A stretch of DNA of 64,000 nt. Source: CAZBMJ01 sp964493205 (GTDB lineage Bacteria; Myxococcota; UBA727; JABDBI01). The stretch spans positions 1 through 64,000 of the forward strand of contig CAZBMJ010000006.1 of the NCBI GenBank assembly GCA_964493205.1, given 5' to 3'. The number at the start of each line of letters is the position of its first letter. Position 1 is the first letter of the stretch. Below are positions 29,801 through 37,584 of the stretch, in pieces. Below the pieces are notes generated by a model. It searched no databases, was not told the origin of the DNA, and was given only the letters and a program-made list of their open reading frames with translations. Position numbers and translations under genes: made by a program.

Positions 29801-30033
29801 AATATAAAAATTTTGTTGGAGTAATAGACTTTAAATCAGATAGTAATAAACTAATAGATAAAGATGTTTTTATGCAAATATTTGCTTATGCTGCTTGTTT
29901 AAAAAACAAATTTAATAAACCTGTTAAATTTGCTCTTGTGCAAATTGGTTTAGGTAAAGTAACTTGGCAAGATTATGATGAAGTTTGCCAAAATGTTTTT
30001 ATGAATAATTTAGAAAACTCAAATTTTAGTTAA
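26821..30033 (+). CDS. addA: AddA helicase-nuclease subunit of AddAB
   Basis: The 1070-residue UvrD/Rep-type superfamily 1 helicase has Walker A ASAGCGKT at residues 13-20, ILALTFSEKAALEM (motif Ia), the Walker B DEYQDTS, VVGDKKQSIYGFRGA (motif III), MTIHQSKGLEFNTV (motif V) and RLLYVAMTRAK (motif VI). The C-terminal RecB-family nuclease is marked by GRLAHKIL, GVIDFKSDSNK and MQIFAYA. All key positions appear intact, so the complex should be active. It follows addB with a four-base overlap. Confidence 0.94.
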   Translation: MNNLATKYTVYLASAGCGKTYSLVENYLCALFGLNGFEKKKPANILALTFSEKAALEMRLRINERLANWLIEQKDPLMHLGIPVTSEEIKKVLRSLALGNISTFHGFCAGILREFGHKFNINHNFEILLPHKEQELAKNIVINLILKEIKENNLVIKNLSARFGLDNGFNTVGLIDTIWFFYTNYLENGFSLHNLSKKSSLESLKLKLNQAFLELKEAIYDFGASKLNEGNKLRAATIIESLNNLENFNNLTEHHIVNKITNLENSLKGNFAPIYRKNIIDKKNSFINTLIQVFLYDDEIQIIKIINEFHDLFSKVKKESNLFSYFDLLITTKNILCEDPSIRSVLKNKIKHILIDEYQDTSSIQEDIIFLLLEDINNTDILSTQKPIVDQISIENGSSLFVVGDKKQSIYGFRGAKVSLFDNMLDKMSTQNNLFSKKILTTNRRSDNRILALTNMTSKYTLAAQNYVREEDLVGISEHVGQAGIWVIENNHDFAYVTAVGIYNLITYENKQASEIVVLLRRIKPASSIKNHLNNFGIKAKIIGGEGFFQRQEIVDILAVFKLLLDPNNSLITLIILRSPFILLTDNEILTINLLSQSITITTIENNINNLELSTTSKEKLQNFLRLFTTIKLSLGVSNLSNALDLLLNETEFLSYYALDENKEQILANIKKLSGFLSLSHENHWFLIEDLWQQISTNKKEPQALSHSNDDCVSIMTIHQSKGLEFNTVILADLETNLKSNKSLLIYDEQEGFCIRPKGRVINRIFSKNSSTVFKKILEKNAHNEFLEEARLLYVAMTRAKNNLYFAYSNKPSHKKNLMNLLLRAKKHEEENFNNLCPVITFKPKDLVLTPKKLEVHKNKSEFFINKTQIRRIFCSNLKAINPHDFDFLINKELPSFPSPIINGRLAHKILALSLETLSAFKDYDQELITQIIQASSNTLEEHVNKNTKNACVKTLLNIKKHINKSCLIYLEMHLLCDNFKNIVLEGFADLVIEYKNFVGVIDFKSDSNKLIDKDVFMQIFAYAACLKNKFNKPVKFALVQIGLGKVTWQDYDEVCQNVFMNNLENSNFS

Positions 30034-30142
30034 GTATAAAATTTATATTATAAAAATTACAAATAAACTAAATAAGCAGTTTCTAATAATAAATAATGCA
30101 TGTATACACTTTTTATAAATTTTTATATTTTGGAGATATAAA

Positions 30143-31594
30143 ATGCATACACTTAAAAACAAATTAGGCTTTTTTTATCTTGTATTCTTTTTTTCAACAC
30201 TTCTTTTATCAAGCAATCAAAAATCTACCTTTGATGATCTGCCCCCTGAGGTACAACTAAACTTGTTTCAAAAAACAATAGTGCTTACTCCCAATACAAA
30301 TTTTTCTGCAGTTTTGCAGCCTGCAGTTGAAGAAAAAGTAAAAATAAAATTACATTTAAAGTTATTTGATGAAAACAATATTGTAGTTTTTTTAGAAAAT
30401 GTTCTATCAAAGTATGCTGATCACATTATGGAGCTTAATTTTAATACATCTTCCATCGGTCTTGCTGGAGCACAAGCGTTGGCTAATTCAAGCTTGTTAC
30501 CCAATCTGCAGCACTTGAATCTATCTGGTAACGAGATTGGCGATGAAGGAGTTCAAGCATTGGTTAACTCAAACTTTTTACCTAAGCTCTATAATTTGAA
30601 TTTAATGAGTAACAAGATTGGTGATGTAGGGATGCAAGCTTTGGCAAGATCAAACTTTGTAAGCAACCTTCATCACCTGGACTTAAGTTTTAATGATATT
30701 GGTAAAGCAGGAATACAAGCTTTAGCAAACTCAAGCTTTTCAAACAATATTAATCATTTGAATTTAACTAATAACAAGATTGGTGATGCAGGACTTCAAG
30801 CTTTGGCGAGCTCAAGTTTTTTAAAAAATCTGTCTCACTTGGATCTAATGATTAATAATATTAGTACAGCAGGAATACAAGCGTTAGCAAACTCAAGCTT
30901 TTCAAACAATCTGCAACACTTGACACTAAATGGTAACAAAATAGGCGCTGCAGGAGCTCAAGTGTTGGCAAACTCACGCTTCTTAAGTAATCTGCATTAT
31001 TTGAGTCTAGCCTACACTAAGATTGGAACTGACGGAGCAAAAGCCTTGGCTAGATCAAGTTTTTTAAGTAATCTGCATCATTTGGATCTAACACATAACA
31101 AAATAGGTGACGCAGGATTACAAACTTTAGCTAGATCAAATAGTTTCAGTAATTTGCATCGTTTGGATCTAAATGACAATAATATTGATACTGCAGGAGT
31201 GTACGCATTAGCCAATTCAAGCATCTGTAGTAATTTGCATCATTTGGATCTAAGTCTGAATGATTTTGGTAAAACAGGAACACAAGTTTTGGCAGACTCA
31301 AGCTTTTTAACTAATCTGCAGCACTTGAATCTAAGTTATAACTTGATAGGGAATTCAGGAGTAAAAGCTTTGGCAAGTTCAAACTTCTTAAGTAATCTTC
31401 GTTACTTGGATCTAGGTATGAATGAGTTTGGTAAGGCAGGAGTGCAAGCGTTGGCCAACTCAAGCTTTATAGCTAATCTGCATCATTTAGATCTAACTTT
31501 TAATGAGATAAGTGAGGCAGAAGCTCAAGCTTTGAAAAAATTAAACACAAAACTGGTTATAAAATATTCTGATGAAAGGGATACAGATGAATAA
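30143..31594 (+). CDS. Secreted F-box-like / leucine-rich-repeat protein
   Basis: The 483-residue protein has a signal peptide (LGFFYLVFFFSTLLLSS). Next is a short F-box-like segment, FDDLPPEVQLNLFQ, at about residues 30-43. A spacer follows, then fourteen 27-residue ribonuclease-inhibitor-type leucine-rich repeats of the pattern LHHLDLSxNxIGxAGxQALA, ending about ten residues before the C-terminus. F-box plus LRR is the architecture of eukaryotic SCF ubiquitin-ligase substrate receptors and is used by effectors of protist-associated bacteria. The F-box match is short and is an inference. TTGGAG lies before the ATG. Its stop codon overlaps the folD start by eight bases. Confidence 0.85.
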   Translation: MHTLKNKLGFFYLVFFFSTLLLSSNQKSTFDDLPPEVQLNLFQKTIVLTPNTNFSAVLQPAVEEKVKIKLHLKLFDENNIVVFLENVLSKYADHIMELNFNTSSIGLAGAQALANSSLLPNLQHLNLSGNEIGDEGVQALVNSNFLPKLYNLNLMSNKIGDVGMQALARSNFVSNLHHLDLSFNDIGKAGIQALANSSFSNNINHLNLTNNKIGDAGLQALASSSFLKNLSHLDLMINNISTAGIQALANSSFSNNLQHLTLNGNKIGAAGAQVLANSRFLSNLHYLSLAYTKIGTDGAKALARSSFLSNLHHLDLTHNKIGDAGLQTLARSNSFSNLHRLDLNDNNIDTAGVYALANSSICSNLHHLDLSLNDFGKTGTQVLADSSFLTNLQHLNLSYNLIGNSGVKALASSNFLSNLRYLDLGMNEFGKAGVQALANSSFIANLHHLDLTFNEISEAEAQALKKLNTKLVIKYSDERDTDE

Positions 31595-32447
31595 AGCCGT
31601 GATTCTAGATGGCCAAGCAATGGCCAAACAGCTTAATGAAGAACTTAAAGAAGAAATTAGTAAAACTTGTACTACTCATTTTCCAACACTTGCGACTATT
31701 TTGGTGGGGGATGATGAGGCAAGCCATATTTATGTGGGCAACAAAAATAAACAAGCTCATAGCGTTGGTATTAAAACACAAGCTTTTTTTCTGTCTGCAC
31801 AAACTTCAGAAATAGAATTATTGGCCTTAATAACTAAGCTTAATAACGACCATTTAATAAGTGGTATTTTAGTACAAATGCCCCTGCCTAAGCACATAAA
31901 CGAGCAACTAATTATCGACGCCATAGATCCTCATAAAGACGTTGACGGCTTTCATCCAAAAAATTTAGGTTGTTTGGTTATTGATAAACCTGGAACTATT
32001 GCTTGCACACCTCTTGCTTGTTGGCACTTAATAAAACAAACCGGTGTTAAACTTGAAGGCGCCAATGTTGTAGTAATTGGCAGAAGCAATATTGTGGGAA
32101 AGCCTTTAGCTATTTTATTGTCTAACCTTAATGCTACCGTAACCTTGTGTCACGCAAAAACCAAAGACTTAAGACAGTTCACTACAACTGCAGATATTAT
32201 CATCGTAGCCATAGGCCAGCCTAAATTTATTGATGATACCTATGTTAAAGAAGGTGCTATAGTTATAGACGTTGGCATTAATCGCCTTCAAAATAAAACC
32301 ATTTGCGGCGATGTAGACTTTGATAAAGTAAGCCACAAAGCTTCGTTTATTACCCCAGTACCCAAAGGCGTGGGGCCATTAACCATTGCTATGCTTTTAC
32401 GAAATACTTGGAATAATTTTACTCTCCACTGCAAGTCATATCCATAG
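31587..32447 (+). CDS. folD: Bifunctional methylenetetrahydrofolate dehydrogenase / cyclohydrolase
   Basis: FolD interconverts methylene-, methenyl- and formyl-tetrahydrofolate. The 286-residue product has ATILVGDDEASHIYVGNK, KDVDGFHPKNLG, the Rossmann signature VVIGRSNIVGKPLA and PVPKGVGPLT. The start is set at 31587, with AAGGG six bases upstream; a more upstream start would lie deep inside the LRR gene. It overlaps the end of the LRR gene by eight bases, an odd coupling of a housekeeping gene to an effector-like one. gcvT, the other one-carbon gene, follows 0.7 kb later. Confidence 0.95.
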   Translation: MNKAVILDGQAMAKQLNEELKEEISKTCTTHFPTLATILVGDDEASHIYVGNKNKQAHSVGIKTQAFFLSAQTSEIELLALITKLNNDHLISGILVQMPLPKHINEQLIIDAIDPHKDVDGFHPKNLGCLVIDKPGTIACTPLACWHLIKQTGVKLEGANVVVIGRSNIVGKPLAILLSNLNATVTLCHAKTKDLRQFTTTADIIIVAIGQPKFIDDTYVKEGAIVIDVGINRLQNKTICGDVDFDKVSHKASFITPVPKGVGPLTIAMLLRNTWNNFTLHCKSYP

Positions 32448-33054
32448 TACCCACAAAGTTAACTTCTTCTGTAGGCTTTTTCCAAGTTGCTCGTAAATCG
32501 TATGTCCCCAAAGCCGTAAGGCCAGCAGTAACAATATGAACATTTCCATCATTTAGACTCATACAATCTAGAACAAAGTAAGAAGTAGTTTCTTCATAAA
32601 TAAAACCTCCAATGCACTCCTCAAAAATTGTTGAAAATATTTCATATGTAATTTCTACTGTGTATTTTTCTTCTAGAGTTTTACTTATTTTCATTGCATA
32701 AGGAGCAGCTTGTTCAAATACATTCTCAGTATCGCTAGGGATAAAAATAAAAAAAGCATTTTCGCTAAGGGTCCATAATATCATTTGTATAGAGCCGTAT
32801 TGAATCCCTTCCAGCAATTCTTTGCCCTTAAAACATCTAAAATTTATTGTTTCTTTTGCATTATCAAACGAACAATCTAAAAACGTTGAAACTACTGAGC
32901 CATCAATTTTTTGTATTTGGGCTCCTATAAGTTCTTCTTTATTGCGAATCAACTGCACTTGATAGTAAGTTTCTTCATTTAGTAAGGCGATTTCACTAGC
33001 TGCAATAAAATTTGCAAAAAAAACATAAAAAAGTATACCTAAAAATAACTTCAT
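32419..33054 (-). CDS. Exported hypothetical protein
   Basis: The 211-residue protein has a signal peptide (LFLGILFYVFFANFIAAS) and a beta-rich mature region with six scattered cysteines (for instance DCSF, FRCF, EECIGG, DCMS, MTCSGE), suggesting disulfides in the periplasm or outside the cell. I do not recognise a family. Its 3' end overlaps the end of folD by 29 bases in convergent orientation, and its start is divergent from gcvT. Confidence 0.7.
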   Translation of the reverse strand: MKLFLGILFYVFFANFIAASEIALLNEETYYQVQLIRNKEELIGAQIQKIDGSVVSTFLDCSFDNAKETINFRCFKGKELLEGIQYGSIQMILWTLSENAFFIFIPSDTENVFEQAAPYAMKISKTLEEKYTVEITYEIFSTIFEECIGGFIYEETTSYFVLDCMSLNDGNVHIVTAGLTALGTYDLRATWKKPTEEVNFVGTMDMTCSGE

Positions 33055-33161
33055 TTTTATTCCCCCTGTATTTGCAGTAGGAATATGAAAAATGATTTAA
33101 TTTTGGTGTTTATGGGTGTTAAATTATGAATAAATAAAATTATTAAAGCATTATATTTAAC

Positions 33162-34232
33162 ATGAATAAAACTCCAATGTATGAATGCCATGTAGAACAA
33201 AAAGCTCTCATGGCTGAATTTGCGGGCACTTTGTTGCCTTTGCGCTTTAGCAGCGAGCATGAAGAATATTTAGCAACTAGAACTAAAGCTGGCATGTTTG
33301 ACGTAAGTCATATGGGCGAATTTTTAATCAGTGGCGATGATGCATATGATTTTCTACAATATATGCTTAGCAACGATCTCGATAAGCTAGATATAAATCA
33401 ATCTCAATATACTTTGTTATTAAATAATCTAGGTGGTATAATAGACGATTTAATAGTCTATAAGCTTTCGCCTAAAAAATATTTATTATGTGTAAATGCA
33501 GGCAATATATCCAAGGACTGGCACTGGCTTTGTGAACATGCCTATAAGTATAATAATTTAAGTTTAGAAAATCTTAGTGATGATTATGGGCAAATAGCAC
33601 TACAAGGAGCAAACACCTTTTTAATATTAAAAATTTTAGGCTTTGAAAAACATTTAGCTAAATTTGAAATAGCTTCTTTTAACTACTTAGATAAAGAGTT
33701 ACTAATAGCCAGAACTGGCTACACAGGCGAAGAGTATGGCGTAGAAATTTTTGTGCCAAAAGAAGTTGCTAGAGAACTATGGCAAAAGCTTTTACTCATA
33801 GGCCATAATTTTGGTTTAAAACCTTGTGGCTTATCAGTTCGAGACTGCCTACGCATTGAAGCAGGATTATTATTGTGGGGAGTAGATATGTCCATGGACA
33901 CTACGCCTACAAACCTAGGGTTGATGAATTTTGTGCATATGCCTAAAAATTTTATAGCCAAAGAAGCCTTAAAAAATGCCCAAAAAACTCATAATTTAAT
34001 CGGTTTTAAAATGCTCAACAAAGCCATTGCACGCCATGGCTACCAAGTATTTGATACCCATGGACAATTTATTGGTCATGTAACATCAGGCACTTTTATT
34101 GCTGATAAAAATATTAGCATTGGTTTTGCTTATATCAATAATAACTTAATTAAGAATGGTGAAACTATCACCATTCAAATTAGGAACCAAAGCCTAGATG
34201 CTACGGTTTGCAAAAAAAAATTTTTAAGATAG
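33162..34232 (+). CDS. gcvT: Glycine cleavage system T protein (aminomethyltransferase)
   Basis: GcvT moves the methylene group from the lipoyl arm of GcvH to tetrahydrofolate. The 356-residue product has DVSHMGEF, TLLLNNLGGIIDDLIVYK, RTGYTGEEYGVEIF, LSVRDCLRIEAGLLLWG and GHVTSGTF, all family blocks. No gcvH, gcvP or glycine riboswitch is present here, and no ribosome site is obvious before the ATG. Its last codons plus stop (34206-34234) recur at 37364-37392 with one mismatch in 29 bases, on the far side of the symporter-kinase gene. Confidence 0.94.
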   Translation: MNKTPMYECHVEQKALMAEFAGTLLPLRFSSEHEEYLATRTKAGMFDVSHMGEFLISGDDAYDFLQYMLSNDLDKLDINQSQYTLLLNNLGGIIDDLIVYKLSPKKYLLCVNAGNISKDWHWLCEHAYKYNNLSLENLSDDYGQIALQGANTFLILKILGFEKHLAKFEIASFNYLDKELLIARTGYTGEEYGVEIFVPKEVARELWQKLLLIGHNFGLKPCGLSVRDCLRIEAGLLLWGVDMSMDTTPTNLGLMNFVHMPKNFIAKEALKNAQKTHNLIGFKMLNKAIARHGYQVFDTHGQFIGHVTSGTFIADKNISIGFAYINNNLIKNGETITIQIRNQSLDATVCKKKFLR

Positions 34233-34244
34233 AATTTCATAAAA

Positions 34245-34403
34245 TTAACAATCACCCAGCCCAGCAGGTTTCGTTAGATTTCCTGGTTGCAGATCAAAAT
34301 TTACCTCATTTTTTTCTGCATTAGCAATAGAAGTACCTATTAAAGCTAGGAAGCCCGCCAAGAGTCCACTTACTAAAAAAAGTTTTACGCTGAATGTTTT
34401 CAT
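34245..34403 (-). CDS. Small secreted peptide, 52 residues
   Basis: A short frame starts with an ATG at 34403 preceded by a perfect GGAGGAG at an ideal distance. It codes for a typical Sec signal peptide (KLFLVSGLLAGFLALIGTSIANA) and a mature tail of about 23 residues ending in KPAGLGDC. The strong ribosome site and textbook signal argue that it is real despite its size. The single terminal Cys could form a dimer or thioether. It lies downstream of the symporter-kinase gene on the same strand, inside the block flanked by gcvT 3' ends. Function is unknown; a secreted signal for the adjacent kinase is a speculation. Confidence 0.7.
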   Translation of the reverse strand: MKTFSVKLFLVSGLLAGFLALIGTSIANAEKNEVNFDLQPGNLTKPAGLGDC

Positions 34404-34543
34404 GTACTCCTCCATAATGTATAATCATAACTTATATTATAAAAAAAGTTTTACAAGATAGATAAAAATCATTTTTAATTTTAATAAAATTAAAATATTT
34501 TGTATCAAATAAAATTTACACATAATTAAACTAAAAAATTGTT

Positions 34544-37192
34544 TTATTTATTATCGCTAAATCTTAACTCAAACTGTGTATATATATCTTTTTTTGAAGC
34601 ACAAAGTATACGACCTGCATGTTCTTCCATAATTTTTTTGCAAAAAGCCAAACCTTGACCAGAAGTTCCTTTAGTACTAAAGCCTTCATCAAATATTTGA
34701 TGCAAAATTTGTCTATCAATTCCGCTGCCATTATCTTTAATAAACAACGATGCATCATTGGCCCATATTTCTATTCGGCCATCTGACTTATTTTGAATGG
34801 CACCTAAAGCATTTTCAATAAGATTAATAATCACATGAATTATTTCTGAAGATGCAACTGTTAAAAAAAAGTTGTGATAGGTATTAAGTACCATTTTTTT
34901 TCTTTGCTCGACACTAAAAGAAGGATCAAGAATGGCTTGTTTTACCAAAGAAATAATATCGAGTGTTTCTAACTTTTTTTGTGATTCTATTTCCTTATCC
35001 ATTTTATGAAGCAAGCAATGCAAAGTCTGAGAAGTTCTTTTGCCCATACCGTTGAGATTAAAAGGTAATTCTTTTAATTCTTGTAACTCCTCATGGGTGA
35101 TTATTTCTTGAGGAATTAAGTCATAGGCAAGAGCCAGTTTATACCCGTATATGAGCTGCTCCATTTTTTTTTCTAATAAAAAAGCAGATAAACCTATCCC
35201 TGATAATGAACGAGCAGCTTCATGAGTGATTTTACTACTCACCGATCGATAGAGCTCTTTTTCTTGCTCTTTAAAGAAAAACAAGCAAATGATTAAGCTT
35301 ACCATATGGCCAAATAAGCAAATTAAGCCTATATTTACCACATATTCACTAAAGTTAACCCCTATCAGCATAGTAATAATAATAGCAATTAGAGCTCCAC
35401 TAACACTCGTTACAAGAGCCATATTTGGCTTAGTAATAATGCTCACTAAAGCAGTAACAACAAATATGTCTATGAGCCAAAGACTACTGAAATTGCTTTG
35501 AAAATACATCAAAAAAGCGAGAGTGGGCAAAGAAAGAGTTATGAGTCCATGCCATACCCAAGGAAAATATTTTAACCAATTACTAGGCCAAATTTCTTTA
35601 GATAAAATTAAAAAACTTATGCTAGATATAAGAGGGTACATAAAGAAAAAGGGCATCTCTACTAAGTTAAAAGGAGGAAACATTAAAAAGTATGGATAGA
35701 AGGAGTTAATAAGGACGATGGATGCAAAAACATTGCAATAGTTCAAGTTTTTTACCGATACATCAAACCATCTAAATTTTTTCTTATTATTAGGCAGAGG
35801 TATTTGATACATCTTGCTAGAGGGTGTGGTATTAAGATAATGAGAGGCTATCACCCCTACACTCGTAATTCCAATAGTTATTAAAGCTGCATAATAGGTA
35901 TACATGTCAAAGATAAAACATGCGATACATAAAAAAAGTATACCAAGAGCAACACTGCTTAAAAACCCTCTTTTAGAAGGTTTAAAGTTTAGAAAACCTA
36001 ACATATAAAGAGTCAGCATCACTGAAGCATTAAGAAAGATAATAAAATAAGCAGTAAAAAAAATTTTATTTCCTAACATAGCTACTATGGCAGCAAAAGT
36101 ACCTACTCCTACTAAGAAAAACTTGGCTATTTTTAGCTTTGTTGCTTCGCTCAGCTCTTTTTTATAGAAAGGTAAAAAAAGATCTTGAGTGATTGCCACA
36201 GCAGCCACATTTAAAAAAGCATTAATAGTAGACATTAATAAGGTTAAAAGTCCAAAAATAATTAAACCTTTGCTTATGGGCGATAACATACCAATAACGC
36301 TAAACAAAGCAGTTTTTGCTTCTGCATGGGGGACCATCATATATGTATATAAACCTATTATCAGTATGCACGCCAAAAAAACAAAATTTATTAATGAATT
36401 GGCTATAAAAGCTTTTTTTAATTGATGGACATCTTTTGCCATCACCATCCTTTGTAAGGCTAGAGGAAAAAGTGCTGGCAATGCATTATAGATAAAAGCT
36501 GCCATATCTTTATTGAGATCAAAAGCCTGTGAACCCTCAGGGGAATTAGTAGCAAAAGCGACTAATAAACTATCAAAGCTGCCTAAACGAGCTAAAATGA
36601 GACAGCAAATAATGGGGAGGATAATAAGAAAAAGAATAAACTGTAAAATATTGCTCATAATAACGGTTTTAATACCGCCTCTTAAGGAATAAGCCAGAGT
36701 AAATAATAATGCTCCAAAGGCAGAAAAAGCGTGCGAAATACTAAAAAAATAATGGCATATAAAACTAAAGGCGATCAGTTGAATGCTGATTATGGCGATG
36801 CTTTCTAATAACCCCGTAACACCCATAATAATTTTTGCTTCTCTGCCATACATTTTTTCTAAAATATCGCCCGGGGATAAGGAATCTAAATAGGGACCCA
36901 TTTTTTTGGCTACCCAAAAACCTGTCCATAGATGAGCAATACATATGCTTATAGAACCTAAGAGAAGATAGAAATATCCTCTAGAAAAATATATAGCAGT
37001 AATAGCGGTAATACTAGAACCCTTCATCACTCCCGCAAAGATAGTAGAGAGGATGATCAGGGTAGAAAAATTTTGTCTACCAATAAAAAAATCAGTAAAA
37101 CCCTGTGCTTCTTGTTGATTTTTTTTACCCAACACTAAGCCTGCTACGAGCAATAGCAGTAAGCATGATATAACTATAAATTCAACAATCAT
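34544..37192 (-). CDS. Sodium:solute symporter-histidine kinase fusion (CbrA-like)
   Basis: The 882-residue protein joins an SLC5-type symporter region (about residues 1-480, twelve or more membrane segments) and further membrane helices (about 500-640) to a cytoplasmic kinase. The phosphoacceptor is probably H657 in KITHEAARSL. The ATPase domain has the N-box INLIENALGAI (N794), DNGSGI (D820) and GFSTKGTSGQGLAFCK. Such fusions (CbrA is one) couple solute sensing or transport to phosphorelay. No response regulator is encoded nearby, so the partner is elsewhere. The gene and a small peptide lie in a block flanked by duplicated gcvT 3' ends, suggesting insertion. Confidence 0.88.
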   Translation of the reverse strand: MIVEFIVISCLLLLLVAGLVLGKKNQQEAQGFTDFFIGRQNFSTLIILSTIFAGVMKGSSITAITAIYFSRGYFYLLLGSISICIAHLWTGFWVAKKMGPYLDSLSPGDILEKMYGREAKIIMGVTGLLESIAIISIQLIAFSFICHYFFSISHAFSAFGALLFTLAYSLRGGIKTVIMSNILQFILFLIILPIICCLILARLGSFDSLLVAFATNSPEGSQAFDLNKDMAAFIYNALPALFPLALQRMVMAKDVHQLKKAFIANSLINFVFLACILIIGLYTYMMVPHAEAKTALFSVIGMLSPISKGLIIFGLLTLLMSTINAFLNVAAVAITQDLFLPFYKKELSEATKLKIAKFFLVGVGTFAAIVAMLGNKIFFTAYFIIFLNASVMLTLYMLGFLNFKPSKRGFLSSVALGILFLCIACFIFDMYTYYAALITIGITSVGVIASHYLNTTPSSKMYQIPLPNNKKKFRWFDVSVKNLNYCNVFASIVLINSFYPYFLMFPPFNLVEMPFFFMYPLISSISFLILSKEIWPSNWLKYFPWVWHGLITLSLPTLAFLMYFQSNFSSLWLIDIFVVTALVSIITKPNMALVTSVSGALIAIIITMLIGVNFSEYVVNIGLICLFGHMVSLIICLFFFKEQEKELYRSVSSKITHEAARSLSGIGLSAFLLEKKMEQLIYGYKLALAYDLIPQEIITHEELQELKELPFNLNGMGKRTSQTLHCLLHKMDKEIESQKKLETLDIISLVKQAILDPSFSVEQRKKMVLNTYHNFFLTVASSEIIHVIINLIENALGAIQNKSDGRIEIWANDASLFIKDNGSGIDRQILHQIFDEGFSTKGTSGQGLAFCKKIMEEHAGRILCASKKDIYTQFELRFSDNK

Positions 37193-37557
37193 TTTTTCAC
37201 CAAATATCCTAAAAGGCGTTCATTTATTGAATAAAAAAATAATTAATTAAAAAAGGAATAATATAGGTTCAAACATAGTTATGAATATTGGGTAATAGTA
37301 ATAAAAAGATAAATAATCAATACGGATTATGTGTTTTATGGATGTTTCTGAATAATAAGCATAGTTTGCAAAAAAAGATTTTTAAGATAGAACATCACTG
37401 TTCGCCTATTGTCATTAAGTTTTCGCACAACCACGACCTACTGCTTATTGTCCGGGATTAGTTTTCTGGACACCGTGAACAAGTCACGGTACGTAGGAGC
37501 GACTTAGTGGCAGTACACCGTTCGCCCTGAGGAGGCGTTTTAACGCCGTCTCGAAGG
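37193..37557. other. Intergenic region holding gcvT 3' remnant and repeats
   Basis: This gene-free stretch of about 365 bases separates the symporter-kinase start from the prepilin peptidase. The first 170 bases are AT-rich without a recognisable site and presumably hold the symporter promoter. The gcvT-like 3' remnant follows at 37364-37392, then a block with GTTCGCCTATTGTCATTAAG at 37400-37419 and the palindromic repeat that runs into the prepilin peptidase 5' end. Confidence 0.7.
37364..37392 (+). repeat. Duplicated 3' end of gcvT
   Basis: Twenty-eight of 29 bases match 34206-34234, the last eight codons, stop codon and first two following bases of gcvT. The frame VCKK(R/K)FLR-stop is kept, with one Lys-to-Arg change. 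Upstream of it the similarity fades. It lies 3158 bases from the intact copy, with the symporter-kinase and small peptide genes between. Confidence 0.75.
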
Positions 37558-37560
37558 GTG
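37456..37560 (+). repeat. Palindromic repeat element, copy C
   Basis: The part ATTAGTTTTCTGGACACC with palindrome ACCGTGAACAAGTCACGGT matches the right halves of the elements near 240 and 20282. It is followed at 37520-37560 by a second hairpin unit: GTTCGCCCTGAGG and an inner AGGCGTTTTAACGCC stem, closing with TCGAAGGGTG. The last three bases form a GTG in frame with the prepilin peptidase gene. Confidence 0.75.
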
Positions 37561-37584
37561 TTTTTTTATATTATTGGATCATTA

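Noticed and set aside
33055..33161. Possible glycine riboswitch before gcvT
   Set aside because: The 107-base divergent gap lacks the conserved aptamer cores and is too short for a tandem glycine riboswitch.
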